A DNA stretch of 64,000 nucleotides from Kitasatospora sp. SUK 42 (GCF_015776785.2 NZ_LFMD02000007.1:1021635-1085634), one strand, 5' to 3'; numbered from the stretch's first letter, positions 32,990 to 42,074 are shown. Notes: generated by a model not told the origin, from the letters alone. A program made the numbers and translations.

Positions 32990-33595
32990 ATGGCACTGGA
33001 GCACGCGATCCTCGTCTCGCTGCTGGAGCAGCCCGGCTCCGGCTACGAACTGGCCCGGCGCTTCGACCGCTCCATCGGACGCTTCTGGACCGCGACCCAC
33101 CAGCAGATCTACCGGGTGCTGCGGCGGATGGAGGCGGACGGCTGGATCGCGGCGGAGGAGGTCGCGCAGGACGGCCGCCCGGACAAGAAGGTCTACTCGG
33201 CGGCCGGGGCCGGGCGGGCCGCGCTGGCCGACTGGCTGCGCGAGCCGGTCGAGCCGGAGACCGTGCGGCACGAGCTCGCGGTCAAGATCCGGGCCGCCGC
33301 CTTCGACGACCCGGCCGCGCTGATCTCCGAGGTCGAACGGCACCGCGAGGGCCACGCCGCCCTGCTCTCCCGCTACCTGCACGGCGAGCAGCGGGACTTC
33401 CCCGACCTCGACGCGCTCGACACCGCACAGGAGCTCCAGTACGTGGTGCTGCGCGGCGGCATCGAGTACGAGCGGATGACCCTCGCCTGGCTGGACGAGG
33501 TGCTCGCCACCCTGCGCCGGCTCGCGAACGGGGGCGAGGGCGGGGGCGGGGACCAGGACGGGGGCGGGGTTCAGAGTTCAGATGACAGAGTTTGA
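32990..33595 (+). CDS. PadR-family transcriptional regulator
   Basis: A 201-residue regulator of the PadR (Vir) group: a winged helix (about 1-80) with the characteristic HAILVSLLEQPGSGYELA and HQQIYRVLRRMEADGWI, then a C-terminal helical dimer domain. ATG 32990 has AGGA at 32979-32982 directly after the palindromic operator. Its stop lies within heptad palindrome H4, so the last residues (GGVQSSDDRV) are encoded by repeat DNA. The following acyl-CoA oxidase-like gene is its likely target. Confidence 0.92.
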   Translation: MALEHAILVSLLEQPGSGYELARRFDRSIGRFWTATHQQIYRVLRRMEADGWIAAEEVAQDGRPDKKVYSAAGAGRAALADWLREPVEPETVRHELAVKIRAAAFDDPAALISEVERHREGHAALLSRYLHGEQRDFPDLDALDTAQELQYVVLRGGIEYERMTLAWLDEVLATLRRLANGGEGGGGDQDGGGVQSSDDRV

Positions 33596-33687
33596 AATCT
33601 GTCATCTGAACTCTGTTCTCTGAGGCCCGTTCGCTGAAATCCGTTCGCTGAAATCCGTTTGCTGACACCTGTTCGCCGAGAGCCCTC
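33570..33687. repeat. Heptad-phased palindrome H4 overlapping a stop codon
   Basis: Perfect 18-nt arms at 33572-33589 and 33598-33615. On the right, thirteen heptads continue in register to 33687, including the alternating pair CGCTGAA, ATCCGTT twice. Left units are TTCAGAG, TTCAGAT, GACAGAG. The PadR stop codon (ends 33595) falls in the centre. Tandem-gene setting. Confidence 0.88.
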
Positions 33688-33713
33688 ATACCCTCAACTC
33701 CCGGGAGCCCCTG

Positions 33714-35429
33714 ATGCTCTTCAATCCGCGCACCTACGACCCCGCGCAGTTCGACGCGCCGACCCGCCGTCTGCTCCGTGCGACCGTGGACTGGTTCGAG
33801 TCCCGCGGCAAGAAGGCGCTCATCGACACCTACATCGACCGCACCTGGTACGCCGACTTCCTCGAATTCGCCGCACGCGAAGGCCTGTTCGCCGAGTTCC
33901 TGACCCCGTCCTCGGCCGACCCCGACAAGCGCTGGGACACCGCCCGGATCGCCGAGCTCAACGAGATCCTCGGCTTCTACGGCCTCGGCTACTGGTACAC
34001 CTGGCAGGTCACCATCCTGGGCCTCGGCCCCGTCTGGCAGAGCGAGAACGAGGCCGTCCGGGCCCGCGCCGCCAGGCTGCTGGCCGAGGGGCACGTCATG
34101 GCCTTCGGTCTGTCCGAGCGCACCCACGGCGCCGACATCTACTCCACCGACCTGATCCTCACCCCGGACGGCGAGGGCGGCTTCACCGCGACCGGTTCCA
34201 AGTACTACATCGGCAACGGCAACGTGGCCGGACTGGTCTCGGTCTTCGGCCGCCGCTCGGACGTCGAGGGCCCGGAGGGCTACGTCTTCTTCGCCGCCGA
34301 CAGCCGCCACGAGGCGTACCACCTGGTCAAGAACGTGGTGAACGCCCAGATGTACGTCAGCGAGTTCCGCCTGGAGGACTACCCGGTGCGCGCCGAGGAC
34401 GTGCTGCACACCGGGCAGGCCGCCTTGGACGCCGCGCTGAACACCGTCAACGTCGGCAAGTTCAACCTGTGCACCGCCTCGATCGGCATCTGCGAGCACG
34501 CGATGTACGAGGCCGTCACGCACGCCCACAACCGGGTGCTGTACGGCAAGCCGGTCACCGACTTCCCCCACGTGCGACGGGAGTTGACCGACGCGTACGT
34601 CCGCCTGGTCGCGATGAAGCTGTTCAGCGCCCGGGCCGTCGACTACTTCCGCACCGCCTCCCCCGAGGACCGCCGCTACCTGCTCTTCAACCCGATGACC
34701 AAGATGAAGGTCACCACCGAGGGCGAGAAGGTCATCGACCTGATGTGGGACGTCATCGCGGCCAAGGGCTTCGAGGCGGACACCTACTTCGACAAGGCCG
34801 CCAAGGACATCCGCGGCCTGCCGAAGCTGGAGGGCACCGTCCACGTCAACCTGGCGCTGATCCTCAAGTTCATGGCCAACTACCTCTTCCAGCCCGCCGA
34901 CTACGCCCCGGTGCCGACCCGGCTGGACGCCGCCGACGACGTCTTCCTGTTCCGGCAGGGCCCGGCCCGCGGCCTGGGCGCGATCCGCTTCCACGACTGG
35001 CGCGCCGCCTACGACCGGCACGCACAGCTGCCGAACGTCGCCCGTTTCCGCGAGCAGGCGGACGCCTTCTGCGAGTTGCTGCTCAAGCACGCGCCCGGCC
35101 GGGAACAGCAGGCGGACCTGGACTTCCTGCTGGAGATCGGCCAGCTGTTCGCGCTGATCGTGTACGGCCAGCTGGTCCTGGAGCAGGCCGAGTTGACCGG
35201 CCTGACCGCGTCCGACGAGGGCGGCGACGTGCTGGACCGGATCTTCGACGCCCTGGTGCGCGACTTCTCCGCCCACGCGACCGAGCTGCACGGCAAGGCC
35301 TCCGCCACCGAGGAACAGGCCGCCTGGGCGCTGGCGAACGTGCGCCGCCCGGTCGCGGACGCCGAGCGCGAGGCGAGGGTGTGGGCCCGGGTCGAGGCGC
35401 TCTCGGGCGCGTACGAGATGCAGCCGTAG
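33714..35429 (+). CDS. Acyl-CoA dehydrogenase/oxidase family protein
   Basis: A 571-residue flavoprotein of the acyl-CoA dehydrogenase superfamily, longer than the usual ~400 and closer to acyl-CoA oxidases. The flavin-binding loop is seen in FGLSERTHGADIYSTD, and the presumed catalytic Glu in LPKLEGTVHVNLALILKF. The C-terminal ~170 residues are helical, as in oxidases. ATG 33714 is the start with GGGAGCCCCTG upstream. It follows PadR and is closed by a strong hairpin, so it is likely a PadR-controlled single unit. Chain length of the acyl group is unknown. Confidence 0.8.
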   Translation: MLFNPRTYDPAQFDAPTRRLLRATVDWFESRGKKALIDTYIDRTWYADFLEFAAREGLFAEFLTPSSADPDKRWDTARIAELNEILGFYGLGYWYTWQVTILGLGPVWQSENEAVRARAARLLAEGHVMAFGLSERTHGADIYSTDLILTPDGEGGFTATGSKYYIGNGNVAGLVSVFGRRSDVEGPEGYVFFAADSRHEAYHLVKNVVNAQMYVSEFRLEDYPVRAEDVLHTGQAALDAALNTVNVGKFNLCTASIGICEHAMYEAVTHAHNRVLYGKPVTDFPHVRRELTDAYVRLVAMKLFSARAVDYFRTASPEDRRYLLFNPMTKMKVTTEGEKVIDLMWDVIAAKGFEADTYFDKAAKDIRGLPKLEGTVHVNLALILKFMANYLFQPADYAPVPTRLDAADDVFLFRQGPARGLGAIRFHDWRAAYDRHAQLPNVARFREQADAFCELLLKHAPGREQQADLDFLLEIGQLFALIVYGQLVLEQAELTGLTASDEGGDVLDRIFDALVRDFSAHATELHGKASATEEQAAWALANVRRPVADAEREARVWARVEALSGAYEMQP

Positions 35430-35459
35430 GCCGCAGGGGAAAACGACACCAGCAGGACT

Positions 35460-35493
35460 CCGGGGGTGCCGGTCGGCGGACCGGCACCCCCGG
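35460..35493 (+). terminator. Perfect 15-bp hairpin terminator
   Basis: CCGGGGGTGCCGGTC / GACCGGCACCCCCGG with a GGCG loop, 31 bp after the acyl-CoA oxidase-like stop. Very stable; no U-tract. Confidence 0.8.
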
Positions 35494-35752
35494 ACTCGCA
35501 CACCCCGGACTCGCGCACGCGGACTCCCCCGCCCGGGCCCGGGCCCAAGCCCCCGGACTCCCCGGGAAAGCACCGCTCGTCCAGCCGTCCCCGAGGCCCG
35601 TGTCCCGGGCCCGGGCGACCGCCTCGGCGCACGTGGTGACGTGCGTCTTCCCGAAGACGTGGGTCACGTGGCGGCGAACAGTCCCCTCCACGGCCACCGG
35701 TTCGGGATCGGCGTGCGGCAACCGGCGTACGGTGGAACTCGGAGGCCGTGTC
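35494..35752. other. Intergenic region before the phosphoribosyltransferase fusion
   Basis: Together with the terminator this makes a 323-bp gap. Around 35632-35672 there is an interrupted inverted repeat (GTGAC...CGTCTT-CCCG-AAGACG...GTCAC) that could be an operator. The first 60 bp hold CCCGGACTC and CCCGGGCC repeats. No gene is seen. Confidence 0.4.
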
Positions 35753-37105
35753 ATGCACGTCACCGGAACCCACTTCACCGACCGCACCGACGCCGGCCGC
35801 CGGCTGGCCGCCCGCCTGGGCCACCTGGGCGGCCCCGACACCGTCGTGGTCGCGCTGCCCCGGGGCGGGGTGCCGGTGGCCGCCGAGGTGGCGAGCGCGC
35901 TCGGCGCGCCGCTGGACATCTGCGTGATCCGCAAGCTCGGCGTGCCGTACCAGCCCGAGCTGGGCATGGGGGCGATCGGCGAGGACGGCGTACGGGTGCT
36001 GAACGAGCAGGTCATCGGGCTCGCCGGGATCAGCGACGAGCAGTTGGCCAAGGTGGAGCGGCGCGAGCGCGCGGAGCTGGAGCGCCGGGCACTGCGCTAC
36101 CGGGGCGACCGCCCGGCAGCCGAGCTGCGCGGGCGCACGGTGGTCGTGGTGGACGACGGCATCGCCACCGGCTCCACCGCCCTGGCCGCGTGCCGGATCG
36201 TGCGGGCGCGCGGGGCGGCCCGGGTGGTGCTGGCTGTCCCGGTGGCGCCCCGGGACTGGACGGACCGGCTGTCCGCCGTCGCCGACGAGCTGGTCTGCGT
36301 GGACACGCCGTCGCCGTTCTTCGCGATCGGCGAGTTCTACGCCGACTTCTCGCAGACCGAGGACGAGGAGGTGCTGCGGCTGCTCGCCGAGGCCCGGGGC
36401 GAACGGCCGGAGCACTCCGCCGAGGTCGACCGCGAGCTGGCGCTGTCCGCCGCCGGGGTCCGCCTGGCCGGTCGGCTGACCGTCCCGGCCGGGGCTCGCG
36501 GGATCGTGGTCTTCGCGCACGGCAGCGGCAGCGGGCGGCACAGCCCGCGCAACCGGTACGTGGCCGAGCACCTGAACCGGGCCGGGCTGGGCACCCTGTT
36601 GTTCGACCTGCTCACCGAGGCCGAGGAGCCGGACCGGCGCAAGGTGTTCGACGTGGGCCTGCTCGGCTCGCGGCTGACCGCCGTCGCCCGGCGGCTGGAC
36701 GGGCCGGACGGGCTCGACGAGACCCGCGGCCTGCCGCTCGGCCTGTTCGGCGCCAGCACGGGAGCCGCCGCCGCGCTGCACACCGCCGCCGAGCTGGGCC
36801 CGGCGGTGCGCGCCGTGGTCTCCCGGGGTGGGCGTCCGGACCTCGCCGCCCCTGCGGTGCTGGGCCGGGTGAGCGCGCCGACGCTGCTCCTGGTCGGCGC
36901 CCTGGACGCGACCGTTCTGGACCTCAACCGGCAGGCCGAGGCCCTGCTGCGCTGCGAGAGCGAACTGGTGGTGGTAGCGCACGCGAGCCACCTGTTCGAG
37001 GAGCCGGGCACGCTCGACCGGGTCGCCGAGCTGGCCGCGGACTGGTTCCTGCGGCATCTCCCCCGCACCGGGCCCACCGGTGGCCCGACCGGCGACGCAC
37101 CGTGA
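35753..37105 (+). CDS. Phosphoribosyltransferase fused to an alpha/beta hydrolase
   Basis: A 450-residue two-domain protein. The N-terminal type I phosphoribosyltransferase (about 1-215) has the PRPP-binding loop VVVVDDGIATGSTA near 129-142. The C-terminal alpha/beta hydrolase (about 225-450) has a start GIVVFAHGSGSGRHSP, the nucleophile elbow LFGASTGAA and a terminal His in VAHASHLFEEPG. Actinobacterial proteins with this fusion are known as PRT/dienelactone-hydrolase types; their substrates are not. ATG 35753 has GGAGG at 35741-35745. A single gene; the downstream tyrosine genes are preceded by a distinct repeat region. Confidence 0.88.
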   Translation: MHVTGTHFTDRTDAGRRLAARLGHLGGPDTVVVALPRGGVPVAAEVASALGAPLDICVIRKLGVPYQPELGMGAIGEDGVRVLNEQVIGLAGISDEQLAKVERRERAELERRALRYRGDRPAAELRGRTVVVVDDGIATGSTALAACRIVRARGAARVVLAVPVAPRDWTDRLSAVADELVCVDTPSPFFAIGEFYADFSQTEDEEVLRLLAEARGERPEHSAEVDRELALSAAGVRLAGRLTVPAGARGIVVFAHGSGSGRHSPRNRYVAEHLNRAGLGTLLFDLLTEAEEPDRRKVFDVGLLGSRLTAVARRLDGPDGLDETRGLPLGLFGASTGAAAALHTAAELGPAVRAVVSRGGRPDLAAPAVLGRVSAPTLLLVGALDATVLDLNRQAEALLRCESELVVVAHASHLFEEPGTLDRVAELAADWFLRHLPRTGPTGGPTGDAP

Positions 37106-37108
37106 TGA

Positions 37109-37168
37109 GGTTGCGCGGAGGACGGTTGCGCAGAGGACGGTTGCGCAGAAATCGGTTGCGCAGAATTC
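37109..37168. repeat. 15-bp direct repeats upstream of hpd
   Basis: Four adjacent units at 37109, 37124, 37139 and 37154, each beginning GGTTGCGCRGA. The same word occurs inverted at 37290-37301 (CTCTGCGCAACC) and partly at 37197-37208. All lie between the fusion gene and hpd, so they may be regulator sites for tyrosine degradation; the 3' end of the preceding gene is only 3 bp away. Confidence 0.7.
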
Positions 37169-37389
37169 GTGCGGAACCCCCCGATGAGCAGCGCATTTTG
37201 CGCAGCCGAAGCCGGGATTTCCTAATCAGCTTGTACACATTGAGCAGTGAAAAATCGACCTGTTGCCCAACCACCCCGACAGTAGCAAGCTCTGCGCAAC
37301 CGCACCGCCCACCCGTTCGCCGTGCGGCCGAGATCCACGTGATCCAGCGGAAGCCTCAGAGCCGAGGCCCCAGAGTGGAGGAACGAGCG

Positions 37390-38604
37390 ATGACCCCGCA
37401 GTCCCACGCCCTTGAGTTGACCCCCGAGGAGCGCGAGGCCGGTCTCGACGCCGACCAGCTGCGCCGCCTCGTCGGCCTCGTCGAGCACGACGCGGCCGCC
37501 GACCCGTTCCCGGTCACCGCCCAGGACGCGGTCGTCTTCGTGGTCGGCAACGCCACCCAGACGGCGCAGTTCTACCAGGTCGTGTTCGGCATGGAGCTGG
37601 TCGCCTACTCCGGCCCGGAGACCGGCCGCCGCGACCGCAAGGCCTACGTGCTCCGCTCCGGCTCCTGCCGCTTCGTGATCAAGGGCGGCGTCCAGCCGGA
37701 GAGCCCGCTCCTGGACCACCACCGCCGCCACGGCGACGGCGTGGTCGACCTGGCGCTGGAGGTCCCGGACGTCGACAAGTGCATCGAGCACGCCCGCGCG
37801 AGCGGCGCCACCGTGCTGGAGGAGCCGAACGACGTCTCGGACGAGAACGGCACCGTGCGCCGCGCGGCCATCGCCACCTACGGCGAGACCCGCCACACCC
37901 TGATCGACCGCTCCCGCTACAGCGGCCCCTACCTGCCGGGCTACGTCACCGCGAAGAGCTCCGTCACCCACCCGGAGGGCTCGCCCAAGCGCCTGTTCCA
38001 GGCCCTCGACCACGCCGTCGGCAACGTCGAGCTGGGCCGGATGGACGAGTGGGTCCAGTTCTACAACCGGGTCATGGGCTTCGTGAACATGGCCGAGTTC
38101 GTCGGCGACGACATCGCCACCGAGTACTCCGCACTGATGTCCAAGGTCGTCGCCAGCGGCAACCACCGGGTGAAGTTCCCGCTCAACGAGCCGGCCATCG
38201 CCAAGAAGAAGTCCCAGATCGACGAGTACCTGGAGTTCTACACCGGCCCCGGCTGCCAGCACATGGCGCTCGCCACCAACGACATCCTCACCACCGTGGA
38301 CGTGCTGCGCTCGCGCGGCGTGGAGTTCCTCAACACCCCGGACGCGTACTACGACGACCCGGAGCTGCGCGAGCGGATCGGCAAGGTGCGCGTGCCGATC
38401 GAGGAGCTGAAGAAGCGCGGCATCCTGGTCGACCGCGACGAGGACGGCTACCTGCTGCAGATCTTCACCAAGCCGATCGGCGACCGCCCCACCGTCTTCT
38501 ACGAGTTCATCGAGCGCCACGGTTCGCTGGGCTTCGGCAAGGGCAACTTCAAGGCGCTGTTCGAGTCCATCGAGCGCGAGCAGGACCGTCGCGGCAACCT
38601 GTGA
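37390..38604 (+). CDS. hpd: 4-hydroxyphenylpyruvate dioxygenase
   Basis: A 404-residue iron(II) dioxygenase turning 4-hydroxyphenylpyruvate into homogentisate. Both vicinal-oxygen-chelate domains are present. Iron ligands are visible: His in FQALDHAVGNVE (about 207), His in GCQHMALATND (about 289), and Glu in VFYEFIERHG (about 371). ATG 37390 has GGAGGA at 37376-37381. It heads the tyrosine-to-homogentisate gene set: hmgA begins 42 bp later. The 284-bp upstream region carries the GGTTGCGCAGA repeats. Confidence 0.96.
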   Translation: MTPQSHALELTPEEREAGLDADQLRRLVGLVEHDAAADPFPVTAQDAVVFVVGNATQTAQFYQVVFGMELVAYSGPETGRRDRKAYVLRSGSCRFVIKGGVQPESPLLDHHRRHGDGVVDLALEVPDVDKCIEHARASGATVLEEPNDVSDENGTVRRAAIATYGETRHTLIDRSRYSGPYLPGYVTAKSSVTHPEGSPKRLFQALDHAVGNVELGRMDEWVQFYNRVMGFVNMAEFVGDDIATEYSALMSKVVASGNHRVKFPLNEPAIAKKKSQIDEYLEFYTGPGCQHMALATNDILTTVDVLRSRGVEFLNTPDAYYDDPELRERIGKVRVPIEELKKRGILVDRDEDGYLLQIFTKPIGDRPTVFYEFIERHGSLGFGKGNFKALFESIEREQDRRGNL

Positions 38605-38646
38605 GTATCGGGGAACTCTGACGAACGGTCGAGGAGGAGCAGGGAG

Positions 38647-39849
38647 ATGGCGTACTACCGGCAGCTGGGCAGCATCCCGCCCAAGCGGCACACCCAGCAC
38701 CGCACACCCGAAGGCGGGCTGTACTACGAGGAGTTGATGGGCGAGGAGGGGTTCTCCTCCGACTCGTCCCTGCTCTACCACCGGGGCATCCCCTCGGCGG
38801 TGGTGAACGCGGTGCCGTGGGACCTTCCGGACCAGTCCACGGTGCCCAACCATCCCCTGCTCCCCCGCCACCTCAAGCTGCACGAGCTGTTCTCGGACCA
38901 GGAGTGGAAGGCCGCGGACGTCGTGAACAGCCGCCGGCTGGTCCTCGGCAACGGCGACGTGCGGATCTCGTACGTGGCCGCCGGAGCCCCGAGCGAGCTG
39001 TACCGCAACGGGCTCGGCGACGAGTGCGTGTACGTGGAGTCCGGCGCCGGCACGCTGGAGACGGTCTTCGGCTCGATCGAGGTCGGCCAGGGCGACTACG
39101 TGATCATCCCGCGCGCCACCACCCACCGCTGGGTGCCCTCCGGGGACGAGCCGCTCCGCGCGTACTGCATCGAGGCGAACAGCCACATCAGCCCGGTCAA
39201 GCGCTACCTGTCGAAGTACGGGCAGCTGCTGGAGCACGCGCCGTACTGCGAGCGGGACTTCCGCGGGCCGGTCGGGCCGCTGGTGGTCGACACCCCCGGG
39301 GACGTCGACGTGCTGGTCAAGCACCGCGGCCCGAACGGGGTCTCCGGCACCCGCTACACGGTGCCGCACCACCCCTTCGACGTGGTCGGCTGGGACGGCT
39401 GCCTGTACCCGTACGCCTTCAACATCCGGGACTTCGAGCCGATCACCGGCCGGGTCCACCAGCCGCCGCCGGCCCACCAGGTGTTCGAGGGCAACGGCTT
39501 CGTGATCTGCAACTTCGTTCCCCGCAAGGTGGACTACCACCCGCTGTCGATCCCGGTGCCGTACTACCACGCCAACGTGGACAGCGACGAGGTCATGTTC
39601 TACTGCGGCGGCGACTACGCGGCCCGCAAGGGTTCGGGCATCGGCCAGGGCTCGATCTCGCTGCACCCGGGCGGGCACACCCACGGGCCGCAGCCGGGCG
39701 CGTACGAGCGCAGCATCGGCGTGGAGTTCTTCGACGAGCTGGCGGTCATGGTGGACACCTTCCGCCCGCTGGAGCTCGGCGAGGGCGGCCGGGCCGGCGA
39801 GGACGCCAACTACGCCTGGACCTGGGCCGGTCGGGGGCCGGGCCGATGA
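38647..39849 (+). CDS. hmgA: Homogentisate 1,2-dioxygenase
   Basis: A 400-residue ring-cleaving dioxygenase that converts homogentisate into maleylacetoacetate. The iron-binding region is near the end: YYHANVDSDEVMFYCGG followed by HPGGHTHGPQPGAYE. The N-terminal MAYYRQLGSIPPKRHTQHR is typical of actinobacterial members. The stop overlaps the ATG of the next gene (ATGA at 39846), so downstream translation is coupled. Operon with hpd, 42 bp upstream. Confidence 0.95.
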   Translation: MAYYRQLGSIPPKRHTQHRTPEGGLYYEELMGEEGFSSDSSLLYHRGIPSAVVNAVPWDLPDQSTVPNHPLLPRHLKLHELFSDQEWKAADVVNSRRLVLGNGDVRISYVAAGAPSELYRNGLGDECVYVESGAGTLETVFGSIEVGQGDYVIIPRATTHRWVPSGDEPLRAYCIEANSHISPVKRYLSKYGQLLEHAPYCERDFRGPVGPLVVDTPGDVDVLVKHRGPNGVSGTRYTVPHHPFDVVGWDGCLYPYAFNIRDFEPITGRVHQPPPAHQVFEGNGFVICNFVPRKVDYHPLSIPVPYYHANVDSDEVMFYCGGDYAARKGSGIGQGSISLHPGGHTHGPQPGAYERSIGVEFFDELAVMVDTFRPLELGEGGRAGEDANYAWTWAGRGPGR

Positions 39850-40778
39850 GCACGCCGTCTCCGGAAGGCGTGATCCCCGAGCTGTTCCGCGGGCTCTTCG
39901 ACGACGCGGCGGTGTTCCCCCCGGGGAACCTGCCGGTCGCCGAGGCCGTGCCCGCGCACCGCGCCCACCGCGCGGCCTGGTACGCCGAGGCGGTCGGACC
40001 GTTCCTCTGCGGGGCGGGCCGGCTGGGCGAGTTGACCGCCGTGGCGGCGGGCGGCGCGGTGGTGAAGGACGCCGTGTCCGCGGAGGGTGCCGCGGACACG
40101 GAGGGTGTGGTGGGGGCGAGCGACGCGCCGCTCAGGATCGGGCTTGTACTGCCGGGGGGCAGTGCGGAGCTCGCATCGGCGCTCGCCGCCGCCGCGCCGT
40201 TCGAACTGGCCGGCGTCGAACTGGCCACCCGGGACGCCGCCGAGGCGGTCGCCGAACTGGACCGGCTGCTGCCGCCTCACGTCCCGGCCGCCGTCGAGCT
40301 GCCGCGCGAACTCCTGCGCGGGGACGGGCTGGACGCGGTGCTGGACGTGCTGGTCGACAGCCCCTACCGGGCGAAGTTCCGCACCGGCGGGCTGGCGGCC
40401 GAGGCGTTCCCGGACGAGGAGGAGCTGGCCGCCTTCCTCACCGGCTGCGCGCGGCGCGGCCTGCCGTACAAGTGCACGGCCGGGCTGCACAACGCCGTCC
40501 GGCACACCGACCCGCGGACCGGCTTCGAGCACCACGGCTTCCTGAACGTGCTGCTGGCCGCACAGGAGACCGACCTCCGGGCCGCGGCGGCGATCCTGGC
40601 GGAACGCGACGGCGAGGTCCTGGCCAAGGCAGCACGCACGCTGACCGATCGTCAGGTTACGGTGATCCGTAACTCGTTCACCGCGTTCGGCACCTGCAGC
40701 ATCGCCGAACCGCTGGGCGACCTGGCCGCGCTCGGCCTGCTGTCGTCGCCCGATCCACTGTCCCAGGAGGACCGTTGA
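39846..40778 (+). CDS. Conserved protein of unknown function between hmgA and fahA
   Basis: A 310-residue cytosolic protein, coupled at both ends (ATGA at 39846, TTGA at 40775). It contains phrases seen in other uncharacterised bacterial proteins: FDDAAVFPPGNL, SPYRAKFRTGGLAAEAFP, and GLPYKCTAGLHNAVRH. The strand/helix alternation with a Lys-containing strand end and a GG turn could be a TIM-barrel-like fold. In the pathway the step between hmgA and fahA is maleylacetoacetate isomerase; this protein has no glutathione-transferase features and the host family uses mycothiol. So a role as a non-GSH isomerase is possible, but this is inference from position only. Confidence 0.85.
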   Translation: MSTPSPEGVIPELFRGLFDDAAVFPPGNLPVAEAVPAHRAHRAAWYAEAVGPFLCGAGRLGELTAVAAGGAVVKDAVSAEGAADTEGVVGASDAPLRIGLVLPGGSAELASALAAAAPFELAGVELATRDAAEAVAELDRLLPPHVPAAVELPRELLRGDGLDAVLDVLVDSPYRAKFRTGGLAAEAFPDEEELAAFLTGCARRGLPYKCTAGLHNAVRHTDPRTGFEHHGFLNVLLAAQETDLRAAAAILAERDGEVLAKAARTLTDRQVTVIRNSFTAFGTCSIAEPLGDLAALGLLSSPDPLSQEDR

Positions 40779-41998
40779 GCACCACGCCCAGCAGCTGGCT
40801 CGCCAGCGCCCAGGACTCGCCGTTCGGCGTGCACAACCTGCCGTACGGCGTCTTCACCGCGGCCGACCAGCCGGGGCGGCGCCGGATCGGCGTACGCGTC
40901 GGGGAGTTCGTGCTGGACGCCGGGGCGGCCGCCCGGGCCGCCGGAGCGCCGTCCGCGCTGCTGGACGCGGACTCGCTCAACCCGCTGATGGCGGCCGGCC
41001 GGCCGGTCTGGACCCGGGTGCGGGCCGACCTCACGACCTGGCTGACGGACGAGTCCTTCCGCGAGGCAGTGTCGCCGGCGCTGCTGCCGGTGGACGAGGT
41101 CGAGCTGCACCTGCCGTTCGAGGTCGCCGACTACGTCGACTTCTACGCCTCCGAGCACCACGCGACCAACCTCGGCCGGATCTTCCGTCCGGGCTCGGAG
41201 CCGCTCACGCCCAACTGGAAGCACCTGCCGATCGGCTACCACGGCCGGGCGGGCACGGTGGTCGTCTCCGGCACGCCGGTGGTGCGGCCGGGCGGGCAGC
41301 GCAAGGCGCCCGCCGACGCCGCGCCGACCTTCGGGCCGACCCGGCGGCTGGACATCGAGGCCGAGGTCGGCTTCGTCGTCGGCACGCCCTCGGAGCTGGG
41401 CCGGCCGGTGGTGCTGGACGACTTCCGCGAGCACGTGTTCGGCGTCTGCCTGCTCAACGACTGGTCGGCGCGTGACATCCAGGCCTGGGAGTACGTGCCG
41501 CTCGGCCCGTTCCTCGGCAAGTCCTTCGCCACCTCGGTCTCGCCGTGGATCGTGCCGCTGGACGCCCTGCAGCACGCCCGGGTCACTCCGCCGGAGCGCG
41601 ACGTCGAGCCGCTGGCGTACCTGGACGACCGGGGCGGCGAGCCGTGGGGCCTGGACCTGGCGATGGAGGTCCGGCTGAACGGGCACCCGGTCTCGCGGCC
41701 GCCGTTCGCCACGATGTACTGGACGGCTCAGCAGCAGCTGGCCCACATGACCGTCAACGGCGCCTCGCTGCGCACCGGCGACCTGTTCGCCTCGGGCACG
41801 GTCAGCGGGCCGGAGCCGGACACCCGCGGCGCGCTGATCGAGCTGACCTGGAACGGCGAGGAGCCGGTGAAGCTGCCGGACGGCACGACCCGGACCTTCC
41901 TGGAGGACGGCGACGAGGTCGTCATCACGGCCACGGCCCCGGGGCCGGACGGCGCGGTGGTCGGGTTCGGCGAGGTCGCGGGGCGGGTGCGGGGCTGA
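40775..41998 (+). CDS. fahA: Fumarylacetoacetase
   Basis: A 407-residue hydrolase that splits fumarylacetoacetate to fumarate and acetoacetate. The metal and substrate regions DFYASEHHATNLGRIF, LPIGYHGRAGT, DIEAEVGFVVG and NDWSARDIQAWEYVPLG are complete. It starts with TTG at 40775 (an uncommon start), overlapping the previous stop, with CAGGAGG at 40764-40770. It completes the set hpd-hmgA-unknown-fahA. The fumarate made could feed fumC. It ends 76 bp before palindrome H5. Confidence 0.95.
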   Translation: MSTTPSSWLASAQDSPFGVHNLPYGVFTAADQPGRRRIGVRVGEFVLDAGAAARAAGAPSALLDADSLNPLMAAGRPVWTRVRADLTTWLTDESFREAVSPALLPVDEVELHLPFEVADYVDFYASEHHATNLGRIFRPGSEPLTPNWKHLPIGYHGRAGTVVVSGTPVVRPGGQRKAPADAAPTFGPTRRLDIEAEVGFVVGTPSELGRPVVLDDFREHVFGVCLLNDWSARDIQAWEYVPLGPFLGKSFATSVSPWIVPLDALQHARVTPPERDVEPLAYLDDRGGEPWGLDLAMEVRLNGHPVSRPPFATMYWTAQQQLAHMTVNGASLRTGDLFASGTVSGPEPDTRGALIELTWNGEEPVKLPDGTTRTFLEDGDEVVITATAPGPDGAVVGFGEVAGRVRG

Positions 41999-42074
41999 CG
42001 GCTCGTTGGCCCGCAGGCTCGCGGACTCACCGGGTCACGGGCTCACTGACTCACGGGCTCGCAGGCTCGCGAAT

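Noticed and set aside
37109..37168. CRISPR-like array
   Set aside because: The repeats are 15 bp with no spacers and no cas genes; also true of the heptad arrays and other tandem repeats.
37222..39684. Long minus-strand open frame opposite hpd and hmgA
   Set aside because: Antisense of two clear dioxygenase genes; no motifs.
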